A DNA stretch of 64,000 nt from Paractinoplanes maris (GCF_023544465.1 NZ_JALPVL010000004.1:124001-188000); one strand, 5' to 3'; counted from the stretch's first letter, positions 48,280 to 58,496 are shown. Numbers and translations are program-made. Notes: generated by a model not told the origin, from the letters alone.

Positions 48280-49418
48280 GCGAGCGCACCCAGGCGCCGC
48301 GGTCGGGGGGCCGGACCGCGGAGCCACAGCGTCCGGTTACCGGGCGCCGTGACACGACGGGCACGAGCCGCGACGCGGACGCTCCGGGAAGTGCCGGCCG
48401 GGGGGCGCGGCGCTTCGCCGGTGGCGAGGAGGACGGCGGGCCGCGCCGTTCCGACACGCGCCGGTCAGGGATGCGGAGCGGGGAGGACGGCCGTCGGACC
48501 GCCCGCGACGCCGGCCCGGACCGGAGCGAGGCGCGTGCGGCGCGTTCGCGCACCGAGGGCGTACGGGGCCGGGCGCGCGACCAGGAAAGCCCGCGCGCCG
48601 GCACCCGGGACACAGCAGGCGTGCGAGCCAAGGCACGCGACACCGAAGGCGTACGGGCGAAGGCGCGCGACACCGAGAGCGGGCGTGTCAAGGCGCGGGA
48701 CACCGACGGCGTACGGGCGAAGACCCGGGACACCGGAGGCGTGCGGGCCAAGGCGCGGGACACCGACGGTGTGCGGGCCAAGGCGCGGGACACCGACGGT
48801 GTGCGGGTCACGGCGCGGGACGCTGGGGGTGTGCGGGCCAAGGCGCGGGATGCCAAGGCGGGTGTGCTCGCGGGGCGGGGCCGGATCGGGGGCGGCCGGA
48901 AGGTCGAGGCGCCGGTCGACGGGGCCACCGCACTGCAGATCGAGGTCACGGCCGAGCCGCTGCGGGTGACCGGTCCGGCGGCCGGTCCGCGGCTGCGGGT
49001 CGCTCCGCCGCCGCCGATCCACGGTGGACCGCGGGCGCCGTTCGTGGCCACGGTGATCGGCGTGGTGATCGTCGGGGTGCTGGGCATCCTGCTGATCAAC
49101 ACGAAGACCAACGAGAACTCGTTCCGCATCGACGACCTCAAGAAGCAGAACACCGCCCTGGAGAACCAGCGGCAGGATCTGGACAACCAGGTCGTCGAGG
49201 CCTCGAGCATCGGCAACCTGGACGCCGCGGCCCGCCGCCTCGGCCTGGTCAAGGCGAACAACGTCGCGCAGATCCGGCTCCCGGACGGAAAGATCATCAA
49301 CTTCGGGGTGCCGGCCACGGGTAAGCGTTCACCGACCGCGCAGGAGGCGATCGGCGACACTCCGCTCATCGACAAGGGGGCGGAGAACGTGACGCCCGCC
49401 GACGGCGCTGGGCGGTAA
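48276..49418 (+). CDS. ftsL: FtsL-like division protein with a long repeat-bearing N-terminal tail
   Basis: This encodes 380 residues, about three times the usual FtsL. Residues 1 to about 253 are cytoplasmic, charged and disordered. Within them, residues of about 91-193 consist of ten copies of the decapeptide [10 protein letters not shown] (30-bp DNA repeat, 48546-48854). A single membrane helix ([20 protein letters not shown]) and a coiled-coil segment follow ([20 protein letters not shown]), then [11 protein letters not shown]. FtsL links the septal synthase FtsW/FtsI with FtsQ and activates it. Position between rsmH and ftsI supports the call. GGGGGAGGGA precedes the ATG. Confidence 0.88.
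   Translation: MSERTQAPRSGGRTAEPQRPVTGRRDTTGTSRDADAPGSAGRGARRFAGGEEDGGPRRSDTRRSGMRSGEDGRRTARDAGPDRSEARAARSRTEGVRGRARDQESPRAGTRDTAGVRAKARDTEGVRAKARDTESGRVKARDTDGVRAKTRDTGGVRAKARDTDGVRAKARDTDGVRVTARDAGGVRAKARDAKAGVLAGRGRIGGGRKVEAPVDGATALQIEVTAEPLRVTGPAAGPRLRVAPPPPIHGGPRAPFVATVIGVVIVGVLGILLINTKTNENSFRIDDLKKQNTALENQRQDLDNQVVEASSIGNLDAAARRLGLVKANNVAQIRLPDGKIINFGVPATGKRSPTAQEAIGDTPLIDKGAENVTPADGAGR
48546..48854 (+). repeat. In-frame 30-bp tandem repeat in ftsL
   Basis: About ten units encode [10 protein letters not shown] or close variants; the central units (48706-48800) are nearly identical at DNA level, which suggests recent expansion. Confidence 0.85.
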
Positions 49419-49424
49419 AGCCTG

Positions 49425-51857
49425 ATGCCGCCTCGATCCGACGACACTCCACCGCGCCGGGGCGCTCAGCCCCGGCGCGGCACGTCTCGTGACCTCCCGG
49501 CCGAGGACGACACGACGGCGGACAAGCAGAGCCGCGGCCGCGGGTTCGGCGGCATCGGCGACGCGCGGGCCTACACTCCGCGCGGGCGCACCGTGGCCGA
49601 GCGCGACCAGCGCACCCGTTCGCCGCGGGCCGGCCGCACCGCCGACCCGTTCCGCCCCGCGCTGCAGGTGCTCGACGGCGGTCAGCCGCCGCGCGGCCGC
49701 CGGACCGTCGATCGTGACACCCCGGCCGAGCCGGCCAGGAAGGCCGAGCCGGCCAGGAAGACTGAGCCGGCTGGGAGGACTGAGCCGGCCCGGAGGGCTG
49801 ACCCGGCCCGGAGGGCTGAGCCGGCCAGAAGGACGGAGAAGCCGGAGAGGACCGAGAAGAGGCAGCCCCCGCGCAGCCGCCGGCCCGAGCCCGACTTCGA
49901 CGACGAGGACGACTTCGAGACGGCCCGGCCCGCCCGCCGTGGCGGGCGCATCGTCGCCGACCGGGGGCGCGTCCGGACGACCGCGACCAAGTCGGCCCGG
50001 CCGGGCCGGGTCACGGCCTCCCCGCGTACGGCCGGGAAAGCCGGACCACGACGGACCGTGACCGGACCCCGGGTCGACCGGGCCGTGCGCGCGGTCGCGG
50101 CCGAGCCGCCGAGGCTGGCCAACAGCACCCGGCGCCTGCGGATCGGGGCCGTCCTCGCGCTGTCGCTGTTCGCCATGATCGGCGTCCGGCTGGTGATCCT
50201 GCAGGTGGCCTCGTCGCAGGCCGACGCCGACCGGCTGATGGAACTGCGCGAGAGCCGGCTGGCCGAGGTGCGGTTGCCGGCCCCGCGCGGCAGCATCCTC
50301 GACCGGGACGGCACCGTGCTGGCCCACAGTGTGGAGGCCCGCTTCGTCGGTGCGGACCCCGAGCTGGTCAAGGATCCGGTGCACACCGCGTCGATCCTGT
50401 CACCGGTCATCGGTGTGCCGCAGTCCAAGCTGGTCCCGCTGATGACGCCGCACAAGCGGCCCGGTGGCGGCGAGTCGCGGTTCGAGTTCCTCGCCCAGGG
50501 TGTGGACATCTCGACCGGTGACCGGATCCTGGCGATGGAGCTGCCCGGCATCGTGGTCAAGGAGGACGAGCGGCGCGACGTGCCGAACGCCGACCTCGCG
50601 GCCAACCTGATCGGCTTCACCGGTGCCGACAACTCCGGCCTGGAAGGACTCGAGGCCCGCTACGACTCGCTGCTGCGGGGCGCCGACGGCGAGCGGGTCT
50701 TCGAGATCGGCAAGGGCGACCTCAACAAGCCGATCCCCAGCGGGTACGAGAAGCTCACCGAGCCCCAGCCGGGCACCTCGCTGCGGCTCACCGTGGACAG
50801 CGAGCTGCAGTATGAGGTGCAGCGCATCCTGGCCGAGCAGATGAAGGAAGTGAAGGCCACGATCGCCGGCGCCGTCGTGCTCGACGTGAAGACCGGCGAG
50901 GTGCTGGCCCAGGCGAGCTACCCGGCCTACAACGCGGCCAAGCCGGGCGACTTCTCGCCGACCGAGCGCGAGGACGTGCCGAGCAGCATCGTGGCCGACC
51001 CCGGCTCGATCCACAAGGCCTTCATCTTCGGCGCGGCGCTGCAGGAGGGGCTGATCAAGCCCGACTCGACGCTGACCATCGGACCGGCCCTGGAGCGCGG
51101 CGGTTACCGCTTCCAGGACGGGCACATGCAGCCCAAGGGCACCAAGATGACGATGCCCGGGCTGTTGGCGTACTCGTCCAACGTGGGCACCATCCTGATC
51201 GCCGACATGCTCGGCAAGCAGCGGGTCTACGACTACCAGCAGAAGTTCGGGCTGGGCAAGGCCACCAATGAAGGCATGCCCGGCGAGGCGGACGGCAAGC
51301 TGCTCACGCCGGACGAGTGGAGCGGATCGGCGTCGGGCTCGGTGCCGATCGGCATGAGTGTGGACGCCACGCTGGTGCAGATGGCGGCCGGCTACGCGGC
51401 GATCGCCAACGACGGCGAGTACATCCAGCCCCACCTGATCAAGTCGATGATCTCGGGCCGGGGCGGCAAGGTCACCGAGGCGGCCGAGCCGGAGCGGCAC
51501 CGCGTGCTCGATCCCGGTCCGGCGGCGCAGCTGCGCACCTGGATGGAGGCGGTGGTCGACAACAAGGGGGCCACCGGCCGGCAGGCGGCGGTTCCCGGCT
51601 ATCGGGTGGCCGGCAAGACCGGCACCGGCAAGCGGCTCATCGACGGGCAGTACACGAGCGCCAACTACGGCTCGTTCATCGGCATGGCCCCGGCCGAGAA
51701 CCCGCGGTACGTGATCGCGGTGTCGGCCGACGTGCCCAAGGGCACCGGTGGCGACGTGGCGGCCCCGGCGTTCGCCGAGATGATGTCGTACGCGCTGCTG
51801 CACTACCGGGTGCCGCCGTCCAGCACGCCGGCGCCCAAGTTCAAGATCCACCCGTGA
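49425..51857 (+). CDS. ftsI: Septal peptidoglycan transpeptidase FtsI (PBP3-type)
   Basis: This encodes 810 residues, with an unusually long cytoplasmic N-terminus (about 235 residues) that contains six or so hexapeptide repeats EPARKA/EPARRT at 101-137. The membrane helix is IGAVLALSLFAMIGVRLVIL (about 240-259). The dimerisation domain includes PAPRGSILDRDGTVLAHS. Transpeptidase motifs are SIHK (Ser528), SSN (584-586) and KTG (731-733). It cross-links septal peptidoglycan together with FtsW. The ATG lies 6 nt after the ftsL stop. Confidence 0.95.
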   Translation: MPPRSDDTPPRRGAQPRRGTSRDLPAEDDTTADKQSRGRGFGGIGDARAYTPRGRTVAERDQRTRSPRAGRTADPFRPALQVLDGGQPPRGRRTVDRDTPAEPARKAEPARKTEPAGRTEPARRADPARRAEPARRTEKPERTEKRQPPRSRRPEPDFDDEDDFETARPARRGGRIVADRGRVRTTATKSARPGRVTASPRTAGKAGPRRTVTGPRVDRAVRAVAAEPPRLANSTRRLRIGAVLALSLFAMIGVRLVILQVASSQADADRLMELRESRLAEVRLPAPRGSILDRDGTVLAHSVEARFVGADPELVKDPVHTASILSPVIGVPQSKLVPLMTPHKRPGGGESRFEFLAQGVDISTGDRILAMELPGIVVKEDERRDVPNADLAANLIGFTGADNSGLEGLEARYDSLLRGADGERVFEIGKGDLNKPIPSGYEKLTEPQPGTSLRLTVDSELQYEVQRILAEQMKEVKATIAGAVVLDVKTGEVLAQASYPAYNAAKPGDFSPTEREDVPSSIVADPGSIHKAFIFGAALQEGLIKPDSTLTIGPALERGGYRFQDGHMQPKGTKMTMPGLLAYSSNVGTILIADMLGKQRVYDYQQKFGLGKATNEGMPGEADGKLLTPDEWSGSASGSVPIGMSVDATLVQMAAGYAAIANDGEYIQPHLIKSMISGRGGKVTEAAEPERHRVLDPGPAAQLRTWMEAVVDNKGATGRQAAVPGYRVAGKTGTGKRLIDGQYTSANYGSFIGMAPAENPRYVIAVSADVPKGTGGDVAAPAFAEMMSYALLHYRVPPSSTPAPKFKIHP

Positions 51858-51895
51858 GGTACGTGGCGTTTTCCGTGCGGCGCCGGGCACGGGGT

Positions 51896-51901
51896 AGGGT
51901 C
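51896..51901 (+). promoter_or_regulatory. -10 element TAGGGT of an internal promoter before murE
   Basis: TAGGGT stands 7 nt before the GTG of murE at 51909. The 51-nt gap after ftsI has no Shine-Dalgarno next to murE, so part of the cluster may be transcribed from here as leaderless mRNA. Confidence 0.45.
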
Positions 51902-51908
51902 TGACGCC

Positions 51909-53423
51909 GTGCCCGGCATTCCCCGTCCCGACTCCGTCGCTCCCTATCGGCTGGCCCGGCTGGCCGCTCTGTTGCCGGCCACGCTGACCGGCGTCGATGC
52001 CGAGGTCAGCGGCGTGACACACGACAGCCGGGCGGTCCGCCCCGGCGATCTCTACGCCGCTCTGCCCGGGGCCAACCGGCACGGCGCCGAGTTCATCAGC
52101 GACGTGGCCGCGGCCGGTGCGGCCGCGGTGCTGACCGACGCGACCGGCCATGCCGCCGCGGTCGCGGCCGGGCTGCCCGTCCTGGTCGCCGAGGACCCGC
52201 GAGCGGTGCTGGGGACGGCCGCGGCGGCCGTCTACGGCGACCCGTCCGGCCGGCTGACCATGATCGGTATCACCGGCACGGCCGGCAAGACCTCGACGGC
52301 CTATCTGGTCGAGTCGGGCCTGCGGGCGGCCGGCGTGGTCACCGGGCTGATCGGCACGGTCGAGACCCGCATCGGCGATCTGGTCGTCGACAGCGTGCGC
52401 ACCACCCCCGAGGCCACCGACGTGCACGCCATCCTCGCCGCCGGCCTCGAGCGCGGGGTCGGCGCGGTGGTGATGGAGGTGTCCAGCCACGCCCTGTCCA
52501 TCGGCCGGGTCAACGGCATCGGCTTCACGGTCGGCGGCTACACCAACTTCGGCCTCGACCACCTCGACTTCCACACGGACGCCGACGACTACTTCGCGGC
52601 CAAGGCCAAGCTGTTCGACGGGCGCTGCCGGTTCGAGGTGCTCAACCTCGACGACCCGGCGCTGCGACCGCTGTTCAAGCCGTCCACCATCAGCTATTCG
52701 GCGACCGGTGACCCGGCCGCGACCTGGTGGGCCTCCGACGTCCGCCCGGCCGAGTTCGGCCAGCGGTTCGTCGCGCACGGCCCCGGTGTCGAGGTCGAGG
52801 CGGGCGTGGCCCTGCCCGGCCGGCACAACGTGGCCAACGCCCTGCTCGCCCTGGCCGCCCTGGTCGCGGCCGGGGTCGGGGCGCAGGTGGCAGCCGACGG
52901 CATCGCCGCCTGCCCGGGCGTGCCGGGCCGGCTCGAGCGGGTGACCGCACCGGGCGAGGTGCTCGGCGTGGTCGACTACGCGCACAAGACCGACGCGATC
53001 GTGGCCGCCCTGGCCGCGCTGCGCGAGCTGGCCACCAGCCGCGGCGGCCGGCTGATCGCCCTGCTCGGCGCGGGCGGCGACCGCGACAAGGACAAGCGCC
53101 CGCTGATGGGCGCGGCCGCCGCCCGCGGAGCCGACCTGGTGATCGTCACGGACGACAATCCGCGGACCGAGGACCCGGCCGAGGTGCGGGCCGCGGTGCG
53201 GGCCGGTGCGGAGCAGTCCGGCGCTCCTGCGAAGATCATCGAAGTCCCCGGGCGACGGGCCGCGATCGATGAGGCGGTCCGGCTGGCCGGCGCCGGGGAC
53301 GTGATCGCGTTGCTGGGCAAGGGACATGAGCGGGGCCAGGAGGTGAACGGGCAGATGTTGCCGTTCGACGACCGGATCGAGCTCGCCGAGGCGTTGACCG
53401 TCGCGGCCGGGGGCGCTCCGTGA
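51909..53423 (+). CDS. murE: UDP-MurNAc-tripeptide synthetase MurE
   Basis: This 504-residue Mur ligase has the P loop ITGTAGKTSTAYLVE, then VRTTPEATDVH, EVSSHALSIGRV and FGLDHLDFHTD. The C-terminal domain contains VVDYAHKTDAI and TDDNPRTEDP; the DNPR motif marks enzymes that add meso-diaminopimelate. It acts in the cytoplasm on UDP-MurNAc-L-Ala-D-Glu (or the Gly1 variant known in related genera). The GTG start overlaps no other gene. The stop overlaps murF by 4 nt. Confidence 0.95.
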   Translation: MPGIPRPDSVAPYRLARLAALLPATLTGVDAEVSGVTHDSRAVRPGDLYAALPGANRHGAEFISDVAAAGAAAVLTDATGHAAAVAAGLPVLVAEDPRAVLGTAAAAVYGDPSGRLTMIGITGTAGKTSTAYLVESGLRAAGVVTGLIGTVETRIGDLVVDSVRTTPEATDVHAILAAGLERGVGAVVMEVSSHALSIGRVNGIGFTVGGYTNFGLDHLDFHTDADDYFAAKAKLFDGRCRFEVLNLDDPALRPLFKPSTISYSATGDPAATWWASDVRPAEFGQRFVAHGPGVEVEAGVALPGRHNVANALLALAALVAAGVGAQVAADGIAACPGVPGRLERVTAPGEVLGVVDYAHKTDAIVAALAALRELATSRGGRLIALLGAGGDRDKDKRPLMGAAAARGADLVIVTDDNPRTEDPAEVRAAVRAGAEQSGAPAKIIEVPGRRAAIDEAVRLAGAGDVIALLGKGHERGQEVNGQMLPFDDRIELAEALTVAAGGAP

Positions 53424-54805
53424 TCCGTCTGACGCTGGGGGAGATCGCGGAGATCACCGGCGGCCGCGTGGTCAACGCGGAACCGGAGCTCGCGGTCACC
53501 GGGGGAGTGGAGTACGACTCCCGCAGGATCGGCCCGGGTGGCCTGTTCGTCGCGTTCGAGGGCGAGAAGGTCGACGGCCACGAGTACGCGGACCGGGCCG
53601 CCGCCGCGGGCGCCGCGGCCGTGCTGAGCACGCGTGACACCGGGCAGCCGGGCGTCGTCGTCGAGGAACCGCTGGCCGCCCTGGCCGCGCTGGCCCAGTC
53701 CGTCGTCGCGCGGCTCGACGGGCTCACCGTGGTCGGGCTGACCGGATCGAACGGCAAGACCACGACCAAGGACTACATCGGGCAGTTGCTCGCGCGGCTC
53801 GGCCCGACCGTGGCGCCGGCCGGCTCGCTCAACAACGAGCTCGGTTTCCCCTACACGGTCCTGCGGTCGTCCGAGGAGACCCGTTTCCTGGTGCTCGAGA
53901 TGGGCGCCCGGGGGATCGGTCACATCCGCTATCTCACCGGCATCGCCCGCCCGTCGATCGGCGCGGTGCTGAACATCGGCGCGGCCCACCTCGGCGAGTT
54001 CGGCTCGGTCGAGGGCACCGCCCAGGCCAAGGGCGAGCTGGTCGAGGCGCTCCCCGGCTCCGGCGTGGCGGTTCTGAACGCCGACGACCCGCTGGTCGCC
54101 GCGATGGCGTCGCGCACGCCGGCCACGGTGCTGCTGACCGGTGAGTCCGCCGCGGCCGGGGTCCGGGCGACCGGCGTCAGCATCGACCCGGCCGGGCGCG
54201 CGTCCTACACGCTGCACTTCGAGGGCCGGTCGGCGCCGGTCCGGCTGGCCGTCGCCGGGCGCCACCAGGTGGCCAACACCCTGGCCGCGGCCGGGGTGGC
54301 ATTGTCGGCCGGGATGCCGTTCGAGGACGTGGCCGTCGCCCTGGGCGAGCTGGGCATCGTCTCGGTCCGGCGGATGGACGTCTTCACCCGGCCCGACGGC
54401 GCCGTGGTCATCGACGACACGTACAACGCCAACCCGTCCTCGATGGCGGCCGCGCTGCGCGCGCTGTCCTCGATGGCGGGCGGGCGCCGCACCACCGCCG
54501 TGCTCGGCTACATGGCCGAGCTGGGCGAGCACGAGCGATCCGGTCACGAGGAGGTCGGCCGGCTCGCGGCCGAGCTCGGCGTGGACCGGTTGATCGTGGT
54601 CAGCACCGAGGCCGCCCCCATCGCGGACGGCGCGCGCACGGTCGAGGGCTGGAAGGGCCGGGCCGAGGTCGTGCCCGATCAGGCCTCGGCCGTCCAGATC
54701 CTCGCCGGCGACCTGCACGGCGGCGACGTGGTGCTGGTCAAGGGTTCCCGGTACCGCACGTGGGACGTGGTGGACTCACTGCGCCCCGAGGAGGTTCGCC
54801 CGTGA
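53420..54805 (+). CDS. murF: UDP-MurNAc-tripeptide--D-Ala-D-Ala ligase MurF
   Basis: This encodes 461 residues. The N-terminal domain contains [24 protein letters not shown]. The P loop is [19 protein letters not shown], then [15 protein letters not shown] and [11 protein letters not shown], and the C-terminal domain has [16 protein letters not shown]. It completes the UDP-MurNAc-pentapeptide. GTG start overlapping murE (GTGA) and GTGA overlap with mraY indicate translational coupling. Confidence 0.96.
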   Translation: MIRLTLGEIAEITGGRVVNAEPELAVTGGVEYDSRRIGPGGLFVAFEGEKVDGHEYADRAAAAGAAAVLSTRDTGQPGVVVEEPLAALAALAQSVVARLDGLTVVGLTGSNGKTTTKDYIGQLLARLGPTVAPAGSLNNELGFPYTVLRSSEETRFLVLEMGARGIGHIRYLTGIARPSIGAVLNIGAAHLGEFGSVEGTAQAKGELVEALPGSGVAVLNADDPLVAAMASRTPATVLLTGESAAAGVRATGVSIDPAGRASYTLHFEGRSAPVRLAVAGRHQVANTLAAAGVALSAGMPFEDVAVALGELGIVSVRRMDVFTRPDGAVVIDDTYNANPSSMAAALRALSSMAGGRRTTAVLGYMAELGEHERSGHEEVGRLAAELGVDRLIVVSTEAAPIADGARTVEGWKGRAEVVPDQASAVQILAGDLHGGDVVLVKGSRYRTWDVVDSLRPEEVRP

Positions 54806-55905
54806 GGGCAGTCATCGTCGCGGCCGCGGTCGCGTTCATCATCTCGCTGTTCGGCACGCCGATCGCCATCCGCGTGTTCACGGCGCTCAAGGCCGGCCAG
54901 CCGATCCGTACGGTCGGGCCGGCCAGTCACCAGGGCAAGAAGGGCACGCCCACGATGGGCGGGGTGGCCTTCATCATCGCGACGGTCGTCGCGTACGCGG
55001 CCGGGCACGTCGCCCTGACCACGCTGCCCGAGCGGCAGATCGCGCAGGAGTCGCCGACCATGACGGCGCTCGTCCTGCTCGGCCTGTTCGTCTTCTGCGG
55101 CGTGGTCGGCTTCCTCGACGACTTCCTCAAGGTGCGCCGCCGCAACTCCGACGGCCTGAGCGCCAAGGGCAAGCTGCTCGGCCAGCTGATCGTCGGCGGC
55201 GCGTTCGCGATCGTGGCGCTCTACGTGAAGAGCACCAACGGCGAGACGGTGGCCAGCGAGCGCATCTCGTTCATCCGCGACATCAGCTGGCTCGACGTCG
55301 GCAAGGTCGGCTCGGTGCTGGTCTTCGTCTTCGTCATCATGGCGATGTCGAACGGCGTGAACCTGACCGACGGCCTCGACGGCCTGGCCACCGGCGCGTC
55401 CATCCTGGTGCTGGGGGCGTACGCGCTGATCGGCTTCTGGCAGTACCGGCACTGGTGTGGTGACTCGGACTACGCCCGCGCCAACGACTACTGCTACCAG
55501 GTGCGAGATCCGCTGGAGATCGCGATGATCGCCGCCGCCGCGGCGGCCGCCTGTGTGGGTTTCCTGTGGTGGAACACGTCGCCGGCCCGGATCTTCATGG
55601 GTGACACCGGCGCGCTCGGGCTCGGCGGCCTGATCGGCGGCCTGGCCGTGGCCACCCGCACCACGCTGCTGTCGGTCATCATCGGCGGCCTGTTCGTCAT
55701 CATCACGATGTCCGTGGTCATCCAGATCATCTCGTTCAAGACCACCGGCAAGCGGGTGTTCCGCATGTCCCCGCTGCAGCACCACTTCGAACTGGCCGGC
55801 TGGAGCGAAGTCAACATCGTCGTACGGTTCTGGATCGTGGCCGGCATCTGCGTGGCCATCGGTCTGGGACTGTTCTATTCAGACTTCCTGGCGGTCATGG
55901 GATAG
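54802..55905 (+). CDS. mraY: Phospho-MurNAc-pentapeptide translocase MraY
   Basis: This 367-residue protein has about ten membrane helices. Signatures are [24 protein letters not shown] with the acidic pair, [15 protein letters not shown], and the His-rich loop [14 protein letters not shown]. It makes lipid I by moving phospho-MurNAc-pentapeptide to undecaprenyl phosphate. GTG start overlaps murF. In most relatives murD follows; here a 65-nt gap with a hairpin precedes ftsW. Confidence 0.96.
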   Translation: MRAVIVAAAVAFIISLFGTPIAIRVFTALKAGQPIRTVGPASHQGKKGTPTMGGVAFIIATVVAYAAGHVALTTLPERQIAQESPTMTALVLLGLFVFCGVVGFLDDFLKVRRRNSDGLSAKGKLLGQLIVGGAFAIVALYVKSTNGETVASERISFIRDISWLDVGKVGSVLVFVFVIMAMSNGVNLTDGLDGLATGASILVLGAYALIGFWQYRHWCGDSDYARANDYCYQVRDPLEIAMIAAAAAAACVGFLWWNTSPARIFMGDTGALGLGGLIGGLAVATRTTLLSVIIGGLFVIITMSVVIQIISFKTTGKRVFRMSPLQHHFELAGWSEVNIVVRFWIVAGICVAIGLGLFYSDFLAVMG

Positions 55906-55915
55906 ATCTCTCTCG

Positions 55916-55951
55916 CGACACGCCAGGTTTGTGCCGTGGCCTGGCGTGTCG
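55916..55951. other. Perfect 12-bp hairpin between mraY and ftsW, in the usual place of murD
   Basis: CGACACGCCAGG (55916-55927) pairs fully with CCTGGCGTGTCG (55940-55951) over a 12-nt loop. No U tract follows. It occupies the only gap between mraY and ftsW, where murD normally lies. Confidence 0.75.
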
Positions 55952-55970
55952 ACGGGACGAAGATGAGTGA

Positions 55971-57359
55971 ATGGTGGAAGACCGGGCTCAGCAGACAGCA
56001 CCACGCCCGTCACTGAGCCGGCAGCTGCTGCCGGCGGTGCACGGAATGCTGGCGCGGCCGCTCTCCTCGTATTATCTGCTGCTCGCCAGCTCCGGCCTGC
56101 TGCTGCTGATCGGCCTCACCATGGTCTTCTCGGCGACCAGCGTGAAGGCGTACGCCGAGAACGGGAACGCCTTCAGCGCGATCGCCAACCAGGCCGTGTT
56201 CGCGCTGCTCGGCTTGGTCGCCTTCTGGGTGTGCCAGCGGCTGCCGGCGCGCACACTGCGCGATCTCGGCAAGTTCGTGCTCGGTGCGGCCATCGCGATG
56301 CTCTGCATCCTCGACCTGCTGGGCGCGCTCAACTCGGTCGGCCTGCTCAGCAAGCCGCGGATCGGCCCGGTCCACGCCGAGCTGCTCTGGCTCTACTTCG
56401 GCCCGATCGGTCTCCAGCCGGCCGAGTTCGCCAAGCTGGGCATGGTGCTGTGGGGCGCCGCCGTGATCGCCCGCAAGGGTCCCGCGCTGGGCCACTGGCG
56501 TGAGCTCTCCCGCCCGCTGTTCCCCGTCGTCGGCCTGCTGTTCGTGCTGGTCGGCTATAACGACCTGGGCAGCATGCTGGTGCTGCTGGCGCTCATCGTC
56601 GGCCTGTTGTGGGCGGCCGGCGTCCGGCTGCGGGTCTTCGCCGCGCTCGGCGTGCTCGGCCTGGCCGGCATCAGCCTGCTGATCGCGGCCGCGTCCGGCG
56701 GTGCCGGCTCGGGCCAGGCCGGCGAGGAGAACTACCGGCTCGCCCGGCTCACCAACTTCCTGCAGCCGATCGAGTCGTGCGACCTGGACGGGCCCTGCTA
56801 TCAGCTGATCCAGGCCCGCTCGGCGATCTTCGAGGGTGGCTGGTTCGGGGTCGGGCTGGGCAAGGGCGCCCTCAAGTGGAACTGGCTGCCCCAGGCCGAC
56901 AACGACTTCATCTACGCCGTGGTCGCCGAGGAGCTGGGCGTGGTCGGCTGCGCGTTGATCCTGGCGCTGTTCTCGGTGCTGGCCTACACCGGCTTCCGGA
57001 TCGCCCGCCGCTCGCAGGACCCCTTCCGCCGGCTGGCCGCCGCCGCGATCACCACCTGGCTGGTCGCCCAGGCCGTGATCAACATCGGTGGCGTGACCGG
57101 CATGCTGCCCATCACCGGCCTCCCGCTGCCGTTCATCTCCGCAGGTGGCAGCGCGCTCGTGGTGACCATGGCGGCGGTCGGCATGCTGGCCTCGTTCGCC
57201 CGGGCCGAACCGCAGGCGTCACTCGCCCTGAACGCGCGTCCGCCCGCTCGGTGGGTACGGCTAGTCTGGGCCCCGCTGCCGCCGCTTCCCCCGTCGCGGC
57301 GGCCGGGTCCGGCTCCGGCTCGGAGCAGAACTGGTGCGGGGGCTGAGGGGAGACGGTGA
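55971..57359 (+). CDS. ftsW: Septal glycosyltransferase FtsW (SEDS family)
   Basis: This 462-residue SEDS protein has ten or so membrane helices, starting SSYYLLLASSGLLLLIGLTM. Signatures are FGPIGLQPAEFAKLGMVLW, YNDLGSMLVLL, and GLPLPFISAGGSALV near the C-terminus. It polymerises lipid II at the septum together with FtsI. The ATG at 55971 lacks a strong ribosome binding site. A short frame at 55963 (18 codons) overlaps it. The stop overlaps murG (GTGATG). Confidence 0.95.
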   Translation: MVEDRAQQTAPRPSLSRQLLPAVHGMLARPLSSYYLLLASSGLLLLIGLTMVFSATSVKAYAENGNAFSAIANQAVFALLGLVAFWVCQRLPARTLRDLGKFVLGAAIAMLCILDLLGALNSVGLLSKPRIGPVHAELLWLYFGPIGLQPAEFAKLGMVLWGAAVIARKGPALGHWRELSRPLFPVVGLLFVLVGYNDLGSMLVLLALIVGLLWAAGVRLRVFAALGVLGLAGISLLIAAASGGAGSGQAGEENYRLARLTNFLQPIESCDLDGPCYQLIQARSAIFEGGWFGVGLGKGALKWNWLPQADNDFIYAVVAEELGVVGCALILALFSVLAYTGFRIARRSQDPFRRLAAAAITTWLVAQAVINIGGVTGMLPITGLPLPFISAGGSALVVTMAAVGMLASFARAEPQASLALNARPPARWVRLVWAPLPPLPPSRRPGPAPARSRTGAGAEGRR

Positions 57360-58471
57360 TGGGGATGCTGCGGTCGGTCGTGCTCGCCGGGGGAGGCACC
57401 GGCGGTCACATCTATCCGCTGCTGGCCTTCGCCGACGCGGTGAAAAGGCGCTTTCCCGAGGTGCGGATCACCGCGCTGGGCAGCCCCCAGGGCATGGAGA
57501 ACGAGCTGATCCCGCCGACCGGCTACGACCTGCGGGTGATCCCCGCCTTCCAGCTGCCGCGGTCGATCAACCTGAACCTGATCCGCACGCCCGACCGGAT
57601 GTGGAAGTCGTCGCACGCGGCCGGCAAGATCCTCGACGAGGTCCAGGCCGACGTGGTGGTCGGCTTCGGTGGCTACGTGTCGGTGCCGGCCTATCTGGCG
57701 GCGTGGCGGCGCGAGACGCCCATCGTCATCCACGAGGTCAACGTGCCGCCGGGTGTCGCCAACCGGATGGGCATGAAGTTCACCAAGAACGTCGCCGTCG
57801 GCTTCCCGCAGCAGCCGCAGCTGGCCGAGTCGCTCAAGGACGCCCGGGTGGTCGGCGTCCCGCTGCGCACGTCGCTCACCCGGCTCGACCGGGCCGCGCT
57901 GCGGCCGCAGGCGCTTCACCACTTCGGCCTGCGCCCCGACCTGCCGGTGCTCTTCGTGTCGGGTGGCTCGTCCGGCGCCCGGACGGTCAACCTGGCCGTG
58001 GCCGCGGCGGCCAAGCGCCTGACCCACGCCGGCATCCAGGTGCTGCACGTCCAGGGTGGCCGCAACGACCCGTTCGAGGTGCCGACCGACCTCCCGGTGC
58101 CGTACGTCGTGCTGCCCTATCTGTCGGACATGCAGCTCGGTTATGCCGCGGCCGACCTCATGCTCTGCCGCGGCGGCGCGATCACCGTGGCCGAGACCAC
58201 CGCGCTCGGCGTGCCCGCGATCTATGTGCCCTACCCGTTCAGCAACCAGGAGCAGCGGCGCAACGCGCAGCCGGTGGTCGACGCGGGCGGCGGCATCCTG
58301 GTCGACAACGACGAGCTCACTCGCGAGTGGATCGAGCAGAACATCATCCCGCTCGCGCGGGACAGGCAGCGCCTCGGCGTGATGGGTCAGGCGGCCGCCC
58401 GGTACGGTCGTCGCGACGGTGACGAAGCACTGCTCGAGTTCGTTCTCGAAGCGGTGGCCGAGGCCCGATGA
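57356..58471 (+). CDS. murG: UDP-GlcNAc transferase MurG
   Basis: This 371-residue GT28 enzyme makes lipid II from lipid I at the inner face of the membrane. The N-terminal loop is VVLAGGGTGGHIYPLLAFAD, then VVVGFGGYVSVPAYLAAW and HEVNVPPGVANRMG. The donor-site loop is VSGGSSGARTVNLAV, with RGGAITVAETTALGVPAIYVP. The GTG at 57356 has GAGGGGAGA upstream; an ATG at 57359 is the alternative. It is coupled to ftsW. Confidence 0.96.
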   Translation: MMGMLRSVVLAGGGTGGHIYPLLAFADAVKRRFPEVRITALGSPQGMENELIPPTGYDLRVIPAFQLPRSINLNLIRTPDRMWKSSHAAGKILDEVQADVVVGFGGYVSVPAYLAAWRRETPIVIHEVNVPPGVANRMGMKFTKNVAVGFPQQPQLAESLKDARVVGVPLRTSLTRLDRAALRPQALHHFGLRPDLPVLFVSGGSSGARTVNLAVAAAAKRLTHAGIQVLHVQGGRNDPFEVPTDLPVPYVVLPYLSDMQLGYAAADLMLCRGGAITVAETTALGVPAIYVPYPFSNQEQRRNAQPVVDAGGGILVDNDELTREWIEQNIIPLARDRQRLGVMGQAAARYGRRDGDEALLEFVLEAVAEAR

Positions 58472-58496
58472 GCGTGCTGATCAAGGGAGTGGACGA

